Shown: piece by piece, positions 51,901-57,803 of the stretch | How the letters are laid out: the number at the start of each line of letters is the position of its first letter | Numbering within the stretch: the first letter of the stretch is position 1 | Origin: Phylloscopus collybita | Taxonomy: Eukaryota; Chordata; Aves; Passeriformes; Phylloscopidae | Length of the DNA: 64,000 bases | Direction of reading: 5' to 3' | Assembly (NCBI GenBank): GCA_027886175.1 | Contig: JAJNNQ010000026.1 | Coordinates: 28,414,001-28,478,000, forward strand | The notes under the pieces: generated by a model | What the model was told of the DNA's origin: nothing | Database searches by the model: none | The model's input: only the letters and a program-made list of their open reading frames with translations | Position numbers and translations under genes: made by a program

Positions 51901-52970
51901 TGATGTTATTCTATTATGTGGTGAAGGATATTGTATATTTAAATAAGACACAGAGATTTTTTGAAGTAGCATGTTAAGGTCTACCTCCTTCCTAGACTTT
52001 TTAGAGAATGATCTGAATGTTGTTTTACGATTGATATTTTTTCATATTTAAATATATTTGCTTTCACATCTCCATCAAAAAACCCCAAGATAAATGAAGA
52101 TAATTGATTGCCCTTTTTTTTTTTTTAATTTTTTTTATTGGAGCTGTAAAGCTTCCTCATCTGTAGAGACTTTGTAGCTCCTAGCAAAGCAGGAGGATAC
52201 ATGTTGTTACTGCTCCAGCAGTTCACTTTGATATCTTGTGTTACCTATTTGTTTTGTAGGGAGCTCGTGGTCTTGATGGTGATCCTGGTCCCCAAGGTCT
52301 TCCTGGTGCACCTGTAAGTAGAGTGTGGGTTACCCAAACACTTCCTAATGAAACTTTGCAGCTGTGAATCAAAAAAGCCTCTGATTAATCCAATTCTATT
52401 GATTTCCCACAGCTAAATAAATGATATTACAGTGATATCCAGTCAATAATGTCTTAATGTTCCCAAAGAGTTTGAGGTAGATTAACCCATTTTAACTTCT
52501 TAGTATGTAGTGGTTTCCTCTTCCTTCTGAGTTCTGCTATGCATTAGGGTGCCTTGGAATTTTTTAGGTATCAAACTGGAACAAAACCCATACAGGGCGA
52601 TTTGGGCAATTTTTGTTGGAGATTTTTATTGTGTGTGTGTTTTGTTTGTTTGGGGTGTTTGGTTGGTTGTTTTTTTTCTTAAATTCTTCCTTGCTCTCTG
52701 CTTAGCTGGAATTTGTGCTTGGAATAGCCAGTAACTCTGTGTTAAACAAACAAGTGCAACATCGTTTTTTTTAGACAATCCTGAAATCTCAGCTGATGGC
52801 TTGAGCTGTGTTTCTTAAAATATACCTGTCAGCTGCAGTTTTAAGAAGCTGCATTTTTAAATATAGTGTGATTTTGAGATGTCTACTTTCACCACATGTG
52901 AATTGTGCTTGTTGATTTTCTGAGAGTTTTAGCTGAAAAGTACAAGGAAGTTTATTCTGGTTTTATTTCT

Positions 52971-53020
<50 letters not shown>

Positions 53021-55889
53021 CTGTAGGGGGATCAAGGACAGAGAGGTCCACCAGGAGAGGCAGGTCCAAAGGGAGAAAGGGTGAGCACAGACAAATTTTG
53101 ACTCTTGTTGACTTATAAACATTAGTTACTTAGTAGCATATGAGCAGTGCGTAACTGGTACTTTCAAAGTAATGAGTATCCAAATGAGTATGTGTTGACA
53201 TTCTTTTAATCTGTCATTTCATTTTCTTTAGCTTAAATTTTAAATATTGTTATTATTCGCAGGGCCCTCAAGGTGCAAGAGGAATAAATGGCCTCCCTGG
53301 GCCTAAAGGAGAGCCTGTATGTATATTTGATTCCTTTATTTGCTTAATTCGATGTTACTTTGTATATTAGTGCTTGGGCAAAATCTTTTCAAAATTACGA
53401 TAATTTGTTTTTTCTTTTTTCAAGGGCCTGCCAGGAGTAGATGGCCGTGAAGGGATCCCTGGAATGCCTGGAGCTAAAGTAAGCTCAATATAACTGGCAT
53501 ATTTCTGAGCTTTGGTAGTGCCCTAGATTTGTTCATCAATTTGTGGCTGCTCCACATGGCTTTATGCACACTATGAGGGTAATTGAATTAACATTTCTGT
53601 GCTACAGAACTGAAAGTATGTCACCTCGGTGTTCCAGAAAGAAATTTTTCCCTCATGTTTGAGTTGCATAAATTACAACTTAAGATGTTTTACAGGGTGA
53701 ACCAGGAAAACCTGGAGCTCCAGGTGATACAGGGCTCCAGGGATTGCCAGTAAGTATCAAGTACTTTACCTTTGAAAGGTAGGCTCTGTTCAAATCGTAG
53801 AAAGGCTGTATATAGGTTGATTTGATATTGGAGTATTTCTAGTGAAAATATAAGCAAAAGGCTCAGCGGAGAGTATGTGTAATCCGAGGGGAAATTCTGC
53901 TGTGTGTATGCAAAACCTTTGCACAAAAGTCTAGATCTCCTTATGATGCCATTGTGAGGAACTTGTGGTAACAACTTTGTGGTAACGAAACATTTGTGGC
54001 CAGGATATGACTCTTCTCGTGTTTCTCCTACCTGAGACCCCGTGGACACTATGGTGTGACCCCACAATTAGGGCTGGTCTCATTCTATTGACTAGGGCCG
54101 AACTATTCCCAGGCTGAGCAGGAAAAGCTGAGCTGCTAGTCTAACAAAACTTCCATGAACAATCATCCTTTGATATTCTGGTGGCTCAGAACATCTGGCA
54201 TGCATCATGCTCATGCTGCTTTCTGTGGGTCTCCAGTGTATCCCCTGTGGTGAACTTGCAGGGAATCACTAGTGCTTTATGGGCTCTTTCAGAAGGTAAT
54301 CCTCGTGCATTAACTAAATTTGAAAACTGTACCAACAGTCAAAAGCTAAACAGAAACCTCTTTAAAACACTTTGCTATAGAAGTAATTGCTGTGAGGAAT
54401 GGTGAAGTAGATATTTTAAAATAGGACATAAATTTGTAATACTTAGTGAACTCTTAAGCTTGGAAAACAATTTGGTAAAAGCATACTTGCAGTGAGCTGT
54501 TGCAGAGAAGTGAGGAGGGAATGAAAAATGTCCAAAGGTATCTGTTAAACTCTGCACCTCCAATTTCAGTGTACTGGGACAAGTATATGTTTCTAGTGTA
54601 AGACAGAAAAAGTCAAAACTTCTCGCTTATCTATGCTCCTTTTGCAATATATGAAATAAGAATAATACTCCTTATCTGTTACTTTGTAAACAGAAAGAAT
54701 TCAAGATTGGTCTCTTATTGAATGAAAATGCTTCAATATCAAGGAAAAGGATTAGAAATACTCAAGCGTGAAAAAGATTTTTTTGACACCTTTTCCAATC
54801 CCCTTAACAACAAATAAATGTAATTTTTTTTCAGGGTTTCCCAGGCTCTCCAGGTATGAAAGGCATTCCTGGCCCAAAGGTAAAACATCTTGAGTATTGT
54901 TTTTCTTATCTAGAGCACAAATAAAGTGCTAAAGTATCTAAAGTTCTAAAATACTCAATGAAATTTTACTAACTTCCTCTTGTGTTAAGTGACAAGTCTT
55001 AGGCTGGAGGAATTAAATATAATTTTTAATAATTTTCATGATTCTTGTGCTACACGATGTAGTTTTCATTATTCTAGGCATTAAATAATGGCTAAAAAAG
55101 GCCATTTCCTTTTAAACTTGTGGAAATCATTGCTAGAGGAAGCTTTTGACGTGCCTACCTCACTACATCTTAAAATGAACCATCTTGTAATAAGAATATT
55201 ATTTATGGCCACCCTAAGCTGATTCAATCACAGAGGTTGTTATCTCTATTTAGGTAGCACCAAATTGCAGCATCAATTCCAATTTAGATTAAAAAAATTG
55301 TTATAAGATTGAGACTGTGGAAATTTTCAGACAATGATGTTTAAGTTTAGCTGTAAGTAATTGAAAAAGAAAACTAGACTGAGACATGATTTTTGTCTGA
55401 AATTACCTGGAGCAATATTGCTTTCTGTGATTTGAAAGCAGCAATCAAATCTTTTTGGGATTTGTCAGCACATAAACAGCAAAGGAACTGAAATCTGACT
55501 TCCAAAGATTAGATAGAAAATTTTGGTCAAAGTTAAAAAAACACCAAAAATAAGACAGAAGTTAAAAAATTAACAAAGGCTGATTTTGTTTAGACATTAT
55601 GGCTTTCCTTATTTTAATTTTTTTATTTTAAAATGAAAGAACAAACCATTGGCTTGGCTAATATTTTTCATCTTCTGCCCAACAGGGTAATAGAGGTCCT
55701 CCTGGGGTGCCAGGGTTAATGGGAAATCCTGGTAAACAGGTAAAGCCATTAGTCTTATACAGAAGATCTACAAAAATGTGTAAAAAAAAAATCACTTTTA
55801 AAATTTGTTGCATTTCAAATTTGTTCCCACAACAGGGTCAACAGGGCCCAGAGGGAGAAGCAGGTCCAACAGGACCCCGGGGACCACCA
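18186..55889 (+). CDS. COL9A1: Collagen alpha-1(IX) chain, long form, 5' two thirds (exons 1-28, spliced)
   Basis: Encodes alpha-1 of the heterotrimeric FACIT collagen IX, which decorates type II collagen fibrils in cartilage and vitreous. The spliced CDS joins 28 exons, 1866 nt or 622 codons in this window, without a stop, and continues past the right edge. Order: signal peptide (about residues 1-24), NC4 globular domain of the thrombospondin/laminin-G-like fold (to about residue 265), COL3 helix of 137 residues with one imperfection, NC3 hinge of 12 residues with two cysteines, then 207 residues of COL2. COL3 and NC3 lengths equal the human values as I recall them. Mature NC4 has four cysteines (exons 3, 5, 6, 6), as in human. 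From exon 8 every exon begins with a Gly codon in phase 0, except exon 17 (Cys, inside NC3) and exon 8 itself (one Arg first). No frameshift or premature stop was seen. Identity rests on strong similarity to human COL9A1 from memory, for example the [10 protein letters not shown] and DSSGKEQVG blocks. Confidence 0.97.
18200..18507 (+). other. COL9A1: COL9A1 intron 1 (308 bp)
   Basis: Short intron splitting the signal peptide coding sequence. GTAAGA donor, TTTACAG acceptor. Nothing else recognised. Confidence 0.88.
18508..18581 (+). CDS. COL9A1: COL9A1 exon 2, rest of signal peptide and mature N-terminus
   Basis: 74 nt between a TTTACAG acceptor and a GTAAGG donor, entered and left in phase 1-type splits. 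It encodes a hydrophobic core ([15 protein letters not shown]) followed by TIQHQS. The likely signal-peptidase site is after ISA, like WASA in human. The following residues lack the KRRPR basic cluster of the human mature N-terminus. Confidence 0.93.
18582..20023 (+). other. COL9A1: COL9A1 intron 2 (1442 bp)
   Basis: AT-rich intron with a TGGA microsatellite near 18719-18733 and an AT-rich stretch rich in ATTATA words at 19850-19970. A 133-codon minus-strand frame at 19049-19450 looks like chance. No repeat family recognised. Confidence 0.85.
20024..20101 (+). CDS. COL9A1: COL9A1 exon 3, start of NC4, with GC splice donor
   Basis: 78 nt after a TTTGCAG acceptor. It encodes [15 protein letters not shown], then [10 protein letters not shown], and the first base of a Gly codon. 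It includes the first NC4 cysteine. The donor is GCAAGT after CCAG, a non-canonical GC donor. The only nearby GT (20106) would put a TGA in frame right after the junction, so the GC donor is required. Confidence 0.95.
20235..20367 (+). CDS. COL9A1: COL9A1 exon 4, NC4
   Basis: 133 nt between a TCTTGTAG acceptor and a GTATGC donor. It encodes [17 protein letters not shown] and continues to [15 protein letters not shown], nearly identical to human NC4 here. Both ends split codons (Gly with exon 3, Ser with exon 5). It is separated from exon 3 by a 133-bp GC-AG intron. Confidence 0.97.
21535..21960. other. GC- and CpG-rich island in intron 4
   Basis: About 425 bp with many CG dinucleotides, sharply different from the AT-rich intron on both sides. 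It contains the pentamer minisatellite and GC-box-like CCGGCCCCGCCTCCGGCCC. Possible unannotated promoter, enhancer or GC-rich insertion; no coding exon could be supported. Confidence 0.5.
21661..21788. repeat. Degenerate (GGGCA)n minisatellite
   Basis: About 128 bp of GGGCA pentamers with variants such as GGGCG, GGACA, GGTGG and GGTCA. G-rich on the plus strand, so able in principle to form G-quadruplexes in the nascent RNA. Confidence 0.9.
24851..24908. repeat. 58-nt T homopolymer
   Basis: Longest uninterrupted T run of the window, in intron 4. Confidence 0.9.
27023..27419 (+). CDS. COL9A1: COL9A1 exon 5, core of NC4
   Basis: 397 nt, the largest exon in the window, between TCTTACACAG and GTAAGT. 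It encodes most of the laminin-G/TSPN-like beta sandwich: [19 protein letters not shown], the [13 protein letters not shown] block, [13 protein letters not shown] with the second NC4 cysteine, and DGFAVLGKL. All match human COL9A1 in order. It ends in phase 0 after Pro. No internal stop or indel was seen. Confidence 0.98.
27420..32458 (+). other. COL9A1: COL9A1 intron 5 (5039 bp)
   Basis: AT-rich, with a probable CR1 relic at 28880-29060. Frames of about 100-127 codons at 28298-28612, 29877-30215 and 31158-31541 show no recognisable domain and are treated as chance. Confidence 0.9.
28880..29060 (+). mobile_element. Possible CR1 fragment, plus strand (strongly diverged)
   Basis: Contains AATGAAACACTGGAACAAAT followed by an 'agggaaga' and later 'gcttggatgt' block, resembling the CR1 segment upstream of its 3' end. 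Too diverged for certainty. Confidence 0.35.
32459..32536 (+). CDS. COL9A1: COL9A1 exon 6, C-terminal NC4
   Basis: 78 nt, 26 codons, phase 0 at both ends, between TTTGCCAG and GTGAGA. It encodes [16 protein letters not shown] and [10 protein letters not shown] with the last two NC4 cysteines. The human equivalent is [20 protein letters not shown]. The donor is followed after 9 bases by five CTGTC units. Confidence 0.97.
32540..33058 (+). promoter_or_regulatory. COL9A1: Short-form promoter and 5' UTR, CpG-island-like, within intron 6
   Basis: About 500 bp between exon 6 and exon 1*, strikingly GC- and CpG-rich against AT-rich surroundings, especially 32740-33058. No TATA box is visible near exon 1*. 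A CCGCCCGCCCC stretch (GC-box type) lies about 30 nt before the exon 1* ATG. Known biology places the downstream COL9A1 promoter exactly here. The start site is not determined; an out-of-frame ATG at 32904 would lie in the leader if transcription begins upstream of it. Confidence 0.7.
32546..32570. repeat. (CTGTC)5 microsatellite
   Basis: Five perfect CTGTC units starting 9 bases after the exon 6 donor, at the start of intron 6. Confidence 0.95.
33059..33121 (+). CDS. COL9A1: COL9A1 alternative exon 1*, short-form signal peptide
   Basis: 63 nt from ATG to a GTGAGT donor, 21 codons in phase 0. It encodes MARRLL, a Leu-rich hydrophobic core, and CLGLAQ. Cleavage after LGLA would leave Gln before the Gly-X-Y region. 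Human exon 1* similarly ends CAAQ. +4 is G but -3 is T, so the initiation context is moderate. The donor lies 59 nt before exon 7. Confidence 0.9.
33059..55889 (+). CDS. COL9A1: Collagen alpha-1(IX) chain, short form (exon 1* joined to exons 8-28)
   Basis: This second product of the gene lacks NC4. Exon 1* (33059-33121) supplies a 21-residue signal peptide in phase 0. Joining it to exon 8 (34225) gives a peptide ending LGLAQ followed by RGPPGPP, the same arrangement as the human short isoform (AQ-RGPPGEQ). The part in this window is 1134 nt, 378 codons. It is known from chick and mammals that the short form predominates in early corneal stroma and vitreous while cartilage uses the long form. 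Use of this promoter here is inferred from conserved exon structure, not observed. Confidence 0.9.
33181..33201 (+). CDS. COL9A1: COL9A1 exon 7, 21-nt microexon at the NC4-COL3 junction
   Basis: Flanked by a strong acceptor (T-rich tract then CTCGCAG) and donor GTAAGT. It encodes VTQTGIE in phase 0, linking ELPAR (exon 6) to RGPPG (exon 8). The human counterpart as I recall it encodes nine residues (ITPSQTTDE), so this is two codons shorter. Skipping keeps the frame. It is expected only in long-form transcripts. Confidence 0.85.
33202..34224 (+). other. COL9A1: COL9A1 intron 7 (1023 bp)
   Basis: GC-rich at its 5' end, a continuation of the short-form promoter CpG region, becoming ordinary downstream. 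Contains a perfect 22-bp tandem duplication. For short-form transcripts it is the downstream part of the intron between exons 1* and 8. Confidence 0.88.
33612..33655. repeat. Perfect 22-bp tandem duplication
   Basis: The unit starting GACCTGTAACAG and ending TTTCCCTG occurs twice head to tail in intron 7 with no mismatch, which suggests a recent slippage event. Confidence 0.95.
34225..34299 (+). CDS. COL9A1: COL9A1 exon 8, start of COL3; common to both isoforms
   Basis: 75 nt between CCTTGTCAG and GTAAGT, 25 codons: Arg, then a run of Gly-Pro-Pro triplets ending GVPGIDGID, the same length as in human. This is the first shared exon of the two isoforms. The GPP-rich run should nucleate and stabilise the COL3 helix. 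Confidence 0.98.
34862..34897 (+). CDS. COL9A1: COL9A1 exon 9, COL3
   Basis: 36 nt between CTTGGTAG and GTAAGT, encoding [12 protein letters not shown] in phase 0. Human has [12 protein letters not shown]. Confidence 0.96.
35006..35068 (+). CDS. COL9A1: COL9A1 exon 10, COL3
   Basis: 63 nt, 21 codons, starting [13 protein letters not shown] and ending GEPGAD, donor GTGAGT. The acceptor CCCTGAAG has a weak pyrimidine tract. Intron 9 before it is only 108 bp. Confidence 0.96.
36561..36660. repeat. AT-rich low-complexity tract
   Basis: Mixed TATA and TATG dinucleotide repeats in intron 10. Confidence 0.85.
36897..36950 (+). CDS. COL9A1: COL9A1 exon 11, COL3
   Basis: 54 nt, acceptor CCAAAG, encoding [18 protein letters not shown]. 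The donor GTAGAA is the weakest in the gene. Confidence 0.96.
37552..37587 (+). CDS. COL9A1: COL9A1 exon 12, COL3
   Basis: 36 nt, acceptor TTTTCAAG, donor GTAAGT, encoding [12 protein letters not shown]. Human has GEPGVPGSRGFP. Confidence 0.96.
38689..38715. repeat. 27-nt T homopolymer
   Basis: Uninterrupted T run in intron 12, about 150 bp before a CR1 fragment. Confidence 0.9.
38861..39275 (+). mobile_element. CR1 LINE 3' fragment, plus strand
   Basis: Clear CR1 sense-strand order: AGAGGGATGGACCACCTATC, TATGAGGAAAGGCTGAGA, GGACAAGGGGAAATGG, AGGAAGAAATTCTTTGCTGT, GGCACTGGAACAGGTTG and GTTGGATGGGGCTCTGAGCA. 5'-truncated; its 3' end decays near 39275. Confidence 0.9.
40946..40986. repeat. 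Short tandem repeat, 15-16-bp unit
   Basis: TTCAAGTAATTTTTT is repeated about 2.7 times in intron 12. Confidence 0.9.
42677..42700 (+). CDS. COL9A1: COL9A1 exon 13, 24-nt microexon carrying the COL3 imperfection
   Basis: 24 nt, acceptor TTTCACAG, donor GTAAGT, encoding GKGLLGPP. The G-K-G step lacks one residue of a Gly-X-Y triplet; human GRGIPGPP has the same break. Preceded by a 5089-bp intron. Placement is supported by splice sites, frame and the matching human interruption. Confidence 0.92.
43003..43056 (+). CDS. COL9A1: COL9A1 exon 14, COL3
   Basis: 54 nt, acceptor TTGTTGCAG, donor GTAAGT, encoding [18 protein letters not shown]. Human has GPPGTAGLPGELGRVGPV. Confidence 0.96.
43655..43960 (-). 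mobile_element. Ancient amniote LINE relic (same family as 10485-12125), minus strand
   Basis: Antisense 3'-end blocks GATCCATCTAGCTCAGTGTC near 43662 and, 240 bp on, AATGAATTCCACAATGTAAT and TTGCATGGAAAGGAATTACT, in the order typical of the old CR1/L3-like family in reptiles and birds. Heavily decayed. Confidence 0.55.
44599..44652 (+). CDS. COL9A1: COL9A1 exon 15, COL3
   Basis: 54 nt, acceptor CCCTTTTTAAG, donor GTAAGT, encoding [18 protein letters not shown]. Confidence 0.96.
46255..46287 (+). CDS. COL9A1: COL9A1 exon 16, end of COL3 and start of NC3
   Basis: 33 nt, acceptor TTAATTTAG, donor GTAAGA, encoding [11 protein letters not shown]. The last two triplets of COL3 run into the NC3 hinge (DGDVL). 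Human has GTIGFHDGDPL. Only 94 bp of intron separates it from exon 17. Confidence 0.94.
46382..46438 (+). CDS. COL9A1: COL9A1 exon 17, NC3 cysteines and start of COL2
   Basis: 57 nt, acceptor TTTTCCAG, donor GTAAGA, encoding [19 protein letters not shown]. The two cysteines, three residues apart, are those that form interchain disulfides in the NC3 hinge of type IX collagen. COL2 starts at GRPGHAG. Confidence 0.96.
47154..47207 (+). CDS. COL9A1: COL9A1 exon 18, COL2
   Basis: 54 nt, acceptor TTATTTTAG, donor GTAAAA, encoding [18 protein letters not shown]. Preceded by a (TTTA)n run inside the intron. Confidence 0.96.
47851..48123 (-). mobile_element. CR1 LINE 3' fragment, minus strand
   Basis: Starts AATCATAGAACCATAAAATG, then CTTAAAGATCATCTTGTCCC, CTCTGCCATGTGCAGGGACA, CTGGGCAACCTGTTCCAGGG and ends TTGCAGTTTGTCCCCTTTA. 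It is well preserved and younger-looking than the other copies. It ends about 300 bp before exon 19. Confidence 0.92.
48427..48480 (+). CDS. COL9A1: COL9A1 exon 19, COL2
   Basis: 54 nt, acceptor TTTCCCAG, donor GTAAAG, encoding [18 protein letters not shown]. Human has [18 protein letters not shown]. Confidence 0.97.
50836..50889 (+). CDS. COL9A1: COL9A1 exon 20, COL2
   Basis: 54 nt, acceptor CTATTTCAG, donor GTGAGT, encoding [18 protein letters not shown]. It is unusually Ile-rich and has few prolines for a collagen exon, and human GAQGLRGITGIVGDKGEK shares the central block. Confidence 0.95.
52260..52313 (+). CDS. COL9A1: COL9A1 exon 21, COL2
   Basis: 54 nt, acceptor GTTTTGTAG, donor GTAAGT, encoding [18 protein letters not shown]. 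Confidence 0.97.
52973..53020. repeat. COL9A1: 48-nt T homopolymer at the exon 22 acceptor
   Basis: Uninterrupted T run ending 6 bases before exon 22, so it forms the whole polypyrimidine tract of that acceptor. Confidence 0.9.
53027..53080 (+). CDS. COL9A1: COL9A1 exon 22, COL2
   Basis: 54 nt, donor GTGAGC, encoding [18 protein letters not shown]. The acceptor is CTGTAG directly preceded by an uninterrupted run of about 48 T. Confidence 0.97.
53263..53316 (+). CDS. COL9A1: COL9A1 exon 23, COL2
   Basis: 54 nt, acceptor TTATTCGCAG, donor GTATGT, encoding [18 protein letters not shown]. Confidence 0.97.
53425..53478 (+). CDS. COL9A1: COL9A1 exon 24, COL2
   Basis: 54 nt, acceptor TTTTTTCAAG, donor GTAAGC, encoding [18 protein letters not shown]. 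Intron 23 before it is 108 bp. Confidence 0.97.
53696..53749 (+). CDS. COL9A1: COL9A1 exon 25, COL2
   Basis: 54 nt, acceptor TGTTTTACAG, donor GTAAGT, encoding [18 protein letters not shown]. Confidence 0.97.
53750..55685 (+). other. COL9A1: COL9A1 introns 25 and 26 (non-exon parts)
   Basis: Introns of 1085 and 806 bp flanking exon 26. AT-rich, with no repeat family or extra exon recognised. Confidence 0.85.
54835..54879 (+). CDS. COL9A1: COL9A1 exon 26, COL2
   Basis: 45 nt, acceptor TTTTTTTCAG, donor GTAAAA, encoding [15 protein letters not shown]. The 15-residue length fits the human exon pattern, but sequence similarity is weaker here than in neighbouring exons. Confidence 0.94.
55686..55739 (+). 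CDS. COL9A1: COL9A1 exon 27, COL2
   Basis: 54 nt, acceptor TGCCCAACAG, donor GTAAAG, encoding [18 protein letters not shown]. Confidence 0.96.
55836..55889 (+). CDS. COL9A1: COL9A1 exon 28, COL2; last exon in the window
   Basis: 54 nt, acceptor CCCACAACAG, donor GTAAGT, encoding [18 protein letters not shown]. Intron 27 before it is 96 bp. The remaining COL2, NC2, COL1 and NC1 exons lie beyond the right edge. Confidence 0.97.
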
Positions 55890-57755
55890 GTAAGTATGGA
55901 ATAAATTTTTACTTGAGAATATGTAAAATTGCAGTGTCTCAAGATAGGGTTGCTGAAGCTAGCCACAAGGTAAAATTATTGTTTATCATAAGTTCTAATT
56001 TTTGAGGTAAATACCAGTTCTTTACCTTCTGCACCAGAACATCATCACATAGAGAAATATAGTCCAATACATGTCCAATAATGTCCTATGGTTGTTTTTA
56101 GCTTTGGTGAAAAGTTAATTTTTTAAATTTTGTTCATATTGTTCTTGTCTTTGTATTTAAATATGCTGAGTAAAAGCTGAAACTGAGGGAATGAGTGTGG
56201 TTTGTGAAAAAAGCTGGGACCAAACTCCTGTTCTTCCATTGCAACAGTCTGGTTGGCATTATTAACATAGATATAGTGGTGTGAAGAAGAGGATTTATCT
56301 TTCATTGGAGGCACTGCTGTTATAATTGCTTTCCCTGGAGATTTTCCTGAACAGTAGGAAGATTTGGAAGACTGGAGAAATTGCTGCTGGGCAGGTAGCC
56401 TGCTGCAGGAAATTAATCTGCTAAGAAAAGTGAACTGATGGTATTTGTAAAGGCTCAGTTTTGAAGACAAAGGACAACTGGATACTGGAGAGTGTTGGGT
56501 ACTGCTTTCTGATTTTCTCTAGAGGGGTCCTGACACAATTTGAAGCTGCATAAGGCTGATCTAATTTTTCTTTCCCTTTCCCTCCTTTCCCTCAATCCTT
56601 CAGGATGGAGAGGGGTGAGAGGATCAGTGATTTGAAGAAAACTTTCATGTACAAATATTCACTCTGATGACATTAACCAGGCTTCAGGCTCTGTAAGGAA
56701 TTGGTTTTTCAGGCTTTCCTTTTGCCACTGATACCCTGGGGATGATTTCCTGGAATTTTCTGAGCTTCTGCTATAATACAATGAAACAAGTTTTTCTTAT
56801 GCAGTTGTACAGTTATTCTCATACAAGGTTTAGTGAGGTACTGTCTGTGATTTATTTTTAAGGGTCAGGAATATCTTCTCTAAATTAGCTCCTGAACACA
56901 CACCAGCAGTTAGCCAAGCAACAGATTCCCTTTTCTTCTGGTTTTTTCCTGTGGTTTATGCTATCAGGTGCTAGATGTATTAATTCATGAGATCACATTT
57001 ATTTTGGACAGACTTTGCATTGCTTCTGTGTCCATAGCTGCCTTAGGATGATACAAAAAGGGGATTATAAGAGCATTTACTAGGATAGAATGCAAGTATC
57101 CTCAGCCTCCCAGATACCCAACTTGCAAACAAGTTTTCGTTTTTGTCTTGATTTTTGTTCTTTGTATTTAAAAGTGCTGGGTACTCTCAAAAAGGTTTTC
57201 AGCCCTGTTCTTAGGCTAGTCCTGTACACTTGTGACAGGAACAAGAATTATAATTGAATCAGACCAAAGTAATTGCCCACTCTGATAATGCACTGTAATC
57301 TGCTGAACTATTCTTTTAATCCTTTCAATGTGAACATGAATTTACAAAATCAGCAGTCCGTAGAACAGGGGTTGACACACAAGGTTAATTATTAGTAACC
57401 CTGTAGATGGACAGAAATACTTAAAGCAGATTAAATACAGTGATTTTTCCTTTTGTCACTATAGAGACCAGAAAGACATCTGGATTCCTTGCCTTTATTT
57501 TCTCTGTGTTTACAAAGTGCACTCGTTTTGGAAAACACGTAACCATTAGAACCAAAGCATAGAAAGAAAAATTTTGGTCAATACATCATGGAGAAAGGAA
57601 GTAAATGATTGATTATGAAGTAAGTTTGTATGTGGTACATCAAACAGTAAGCTACTTCTCTTCTGTAGTTCCCTTAGAGCTGTAAAGAGCCTTGGATAAT
57701 ATGTTGGCTTTCATCAGCTTGAGATTACAGAGCGCATATGACTGGAATAGCTTTC

Positions 57756-57803
<48 letters not shown>

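Larger units (their letters stand above)
46439..53026 (+). other. COL9A1: COL9A1 introns 17-21 (non-exon parts)
   Basis: Introns of 715, 1219, 2355, 1370 and 713 bp around exons 18-21. Intron 17 has a (TTTA)n run (47107-47131), intron 18 a CR1 fragment, and intron 21 the 48-T tract. No additional exon recognised. Confidence 0.85.

Noticed and set aside
56604..56614. Tiny exon-like segment with pyrimidine tract, CAG acceptor and GTGAG donor in intron 28
   Set aside because: About 11 nt, not a multiple of three, and it does not begin with a Gly codon, so it breaks the collagen frame.
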